13,180 nt of DNA from Candidatus Zixiibacteriota bacterium (GTDB taxonomy: Bacteria; Zixibacteria; MSB-5A5; GN15; FEB-12), in contig DAOSXA010000010.1 of the NCBI GenBank assembly GCA_035380245.1, forward strand, positions 1 to 13,180, in the 5' to 3' direction. Positions 12,435-13,180 of this stretch are shown here, piece by piece. The notes beneath the pieces are model-generated. The model was not told the DNA's origin. It did no database searches and saw only the letters and a program-made list of their open reading frames with translations. A program made the position numbers and the translations under genes. Numbering within the stretch: position 1 is the stretch's first letter; each line of letters opens with the position of its first letter.

Positions 12435-12466
12435 TGGCTGGGATCACTCCGAAAAAAGAACACCGA

Positions 12467-13180
12467 TCAGCTCTTCTTCCACTCGGTTCCGGTGTGTTTT
12501 TCCCACTTTCCGCCGCCGGCGAGATCGATGTTGAACCACTCGTCGCCCAGGGACGGGTTGGGAATGGCCGCGTCCCGTTCGGCCTCCGTGCCCACACCCC
12601 GGTGAATGCCCGTCCGCGGCGTCAATCCCTGGCCGAGACGGTCCGAATCGAGCAGGTCCCGCCAAGCGAGTGACGGTGCTCTCAGGCGCGAAACAAAGGT
12701 CCGATAGGAGTCGGCATCGCGTGCTGAGCGGTATAGGAGGAAGGAGCCGTCGGCGTCGATGACGAGGCAGGGCGTGTAGCAGCGCTCGAGGAACGGCCCC
12801 TGGCCCGCCTGGAACACGGGATTGAAGGCAGCCTTGGTCCAATGGATGCGGTCCCAGGACCAGGCATAGCCGATCCCCGCGTTTCCGGCCTCCCCGCCGG
12901 AATAGAGCATCCACCAGCGGCCGTCGGCCAGACGCTCCACGTGGCAGGAGGAAACATAGCCGTTCGCTCCCTCCCAATCCTGAGCATCGATCAGGCCGGA
13001 GAGGATCGGCGCGTTTCCATACAGTCGCCAGTCCAACCCGTCGTCCGAGTAACCCAGACCGAGACTGTCGTTGCCGCCGGTCGAGGCGATGAAGAGCATG
13101 GCGTAGCGCCAGGTGAAAGGCTTGCCGGGGGCGGAGGACGGCTCCGGGTTGTACCAGAGGAACGAGGGCCCGTAGTGGCC
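12467..13180 (-). CDS. Beta-propeller glycosidase-like protein, C-terminal part (5' end outside window)
   Basis: The frame is open from the right window edge to TGA at 12467-12469 and gives the last 237 residues; the true start lies beyond the edge. An internal ATG at 13099 exists, but the frame upstream of it reads sensibly (GHYGPSFLWYNPE), so it is not the likely start. Repeated blade-like segments are visible: LGLGYSDDGLDWRLYGNAPI, then WWMLYSGGEAG, GIGYAWSWDRIHW and CLVIDADGSFLLYRSARD. The S-x-DG-x-x-W rhythm is typical of five-bladed propellers of the GH43/GH32/GH130-like glycosidases. Catalytic residues cannot be assigned with half the protein missing. No link with the downstream amidoligase operon is evident: a 235-base gap and a change of theme separate them. 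It may instead be an uncharacterised propeller protein and not an active enzyme. Confidence 0.72.
   Translation of the reverse strand, partial: GHYGPSFLWYNPEPSSAPGKPFTWRYAMLFIASTGGNDSLGLGYSDDGLDWRLYGNAPILSGLIDAQDWEGANGYVSSCHVERLADGRWWMLYSGGEAGNAGIGYAWSWDRIHWTKAAFNPVFQAGQGPFLERCYTPCLVIDADGSFLLYRSARDADSYRTFVSRLRAPSLAWRDLLDSDRLGQGLTPRTGIHRGVGTEAERDAAIPNPSLGDEWFNIDLAGGGKWEKHTGTEWKKS

Noticed and set aside
12286..12597. Minus-strand open frame of 103 codons spanning the end of the beta-propeller gene and the leader
   Set aside because: It overlaps the C-terminal coding region of the propeller gene in another frame, has low-complexity basic content and no ribosome binding site.
1..13180. Mobile-element hallmarks (integrase, transposase, tRNA attachment site, flanking direct repeats) or a CRISPR array
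   Set aside because: None was seen by reading. The island interpretation rests only on gene content and composition shifts, and borders may lie outside the window.

Overview
All convincing genes in this window lie on the minus strand, so the layout is described from the right edge to the left, in the direction of transcription. The base composition is moderately GC-rich. Ribosome binding sites of the AAGGAG/GGGAG type are frequent, and genes overlap by 1-11 bases throughout. This fits a GC-rich bacterium, probably a Gram-negative such as Desulfobacterota or another proteobacterial lineage. The taxon is an impression from protein style and is not demonstrated. No tRNA, rRNA, insertion sequence, integrase or CRISPR array was seen.

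Region A (12467-13180) is the 3' part of a gene for a beta-propeller protein that resembles the GH43/GH32/GH130-type glycosidase fold. It is probably the ordinary chromosomal flank of the accessory block. Region B (12232-12466) is a 235-base leader without a gene. It holds a 27-bp inverted repeat and a smaller stem-loop in front of the next operon.

Region C (9406-12231) is a compact four-gene operon: an amidoligase, a protein with a DUF5049-like C-terminus, a stand-alone class II glutamine amidotransferase that starts with the catalytic Met-Cys, and a gamma-glutamylcyclotransferase-like (AIG2/GGACT) protein. Every junction overlaps (GTGA, TGATG, ATGA). The logic is one enzyme that makes an amide bond using ATP, one that releases ammonia from glutamine, and one that could break gamma-glutamyl amides. 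Amidoligase, glutamine amidotransferase and AIG2 associations have been proposed by comparative genomics. Their substrate is unknown, and this cassette is the best candidate here for an under-described system.

Region D (1-9281) is a second, longer operon of at least seven genes built on a type I restriction-modification core. It starts with a small XRE-type regulator whose promoter carries a 20-bp dyad over the -10 box. The regulator is followed by an HsdM-HsdS fusion with only one target-recognition domain, a PIN_4-like ribonuclease-fold protein, HsdR, an extra SF2 helicase, a 75-residue cysteine-rich (probably zinc-binding) protein, and the start of another gene cut by the left edge. The recognition domain and the PIN gene sit in a lower-GC patch between GC-rich hsdM and hsdR, which suggests modular exchange. 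The PIN gene between the methylase/specificity gene and the restriction gene recalls the placement of PrrC anticodon nuclease inside a type I operon. It could be a second, RNA-directed line of defence. The two neighbouring operons together look like an accessory or defence island.
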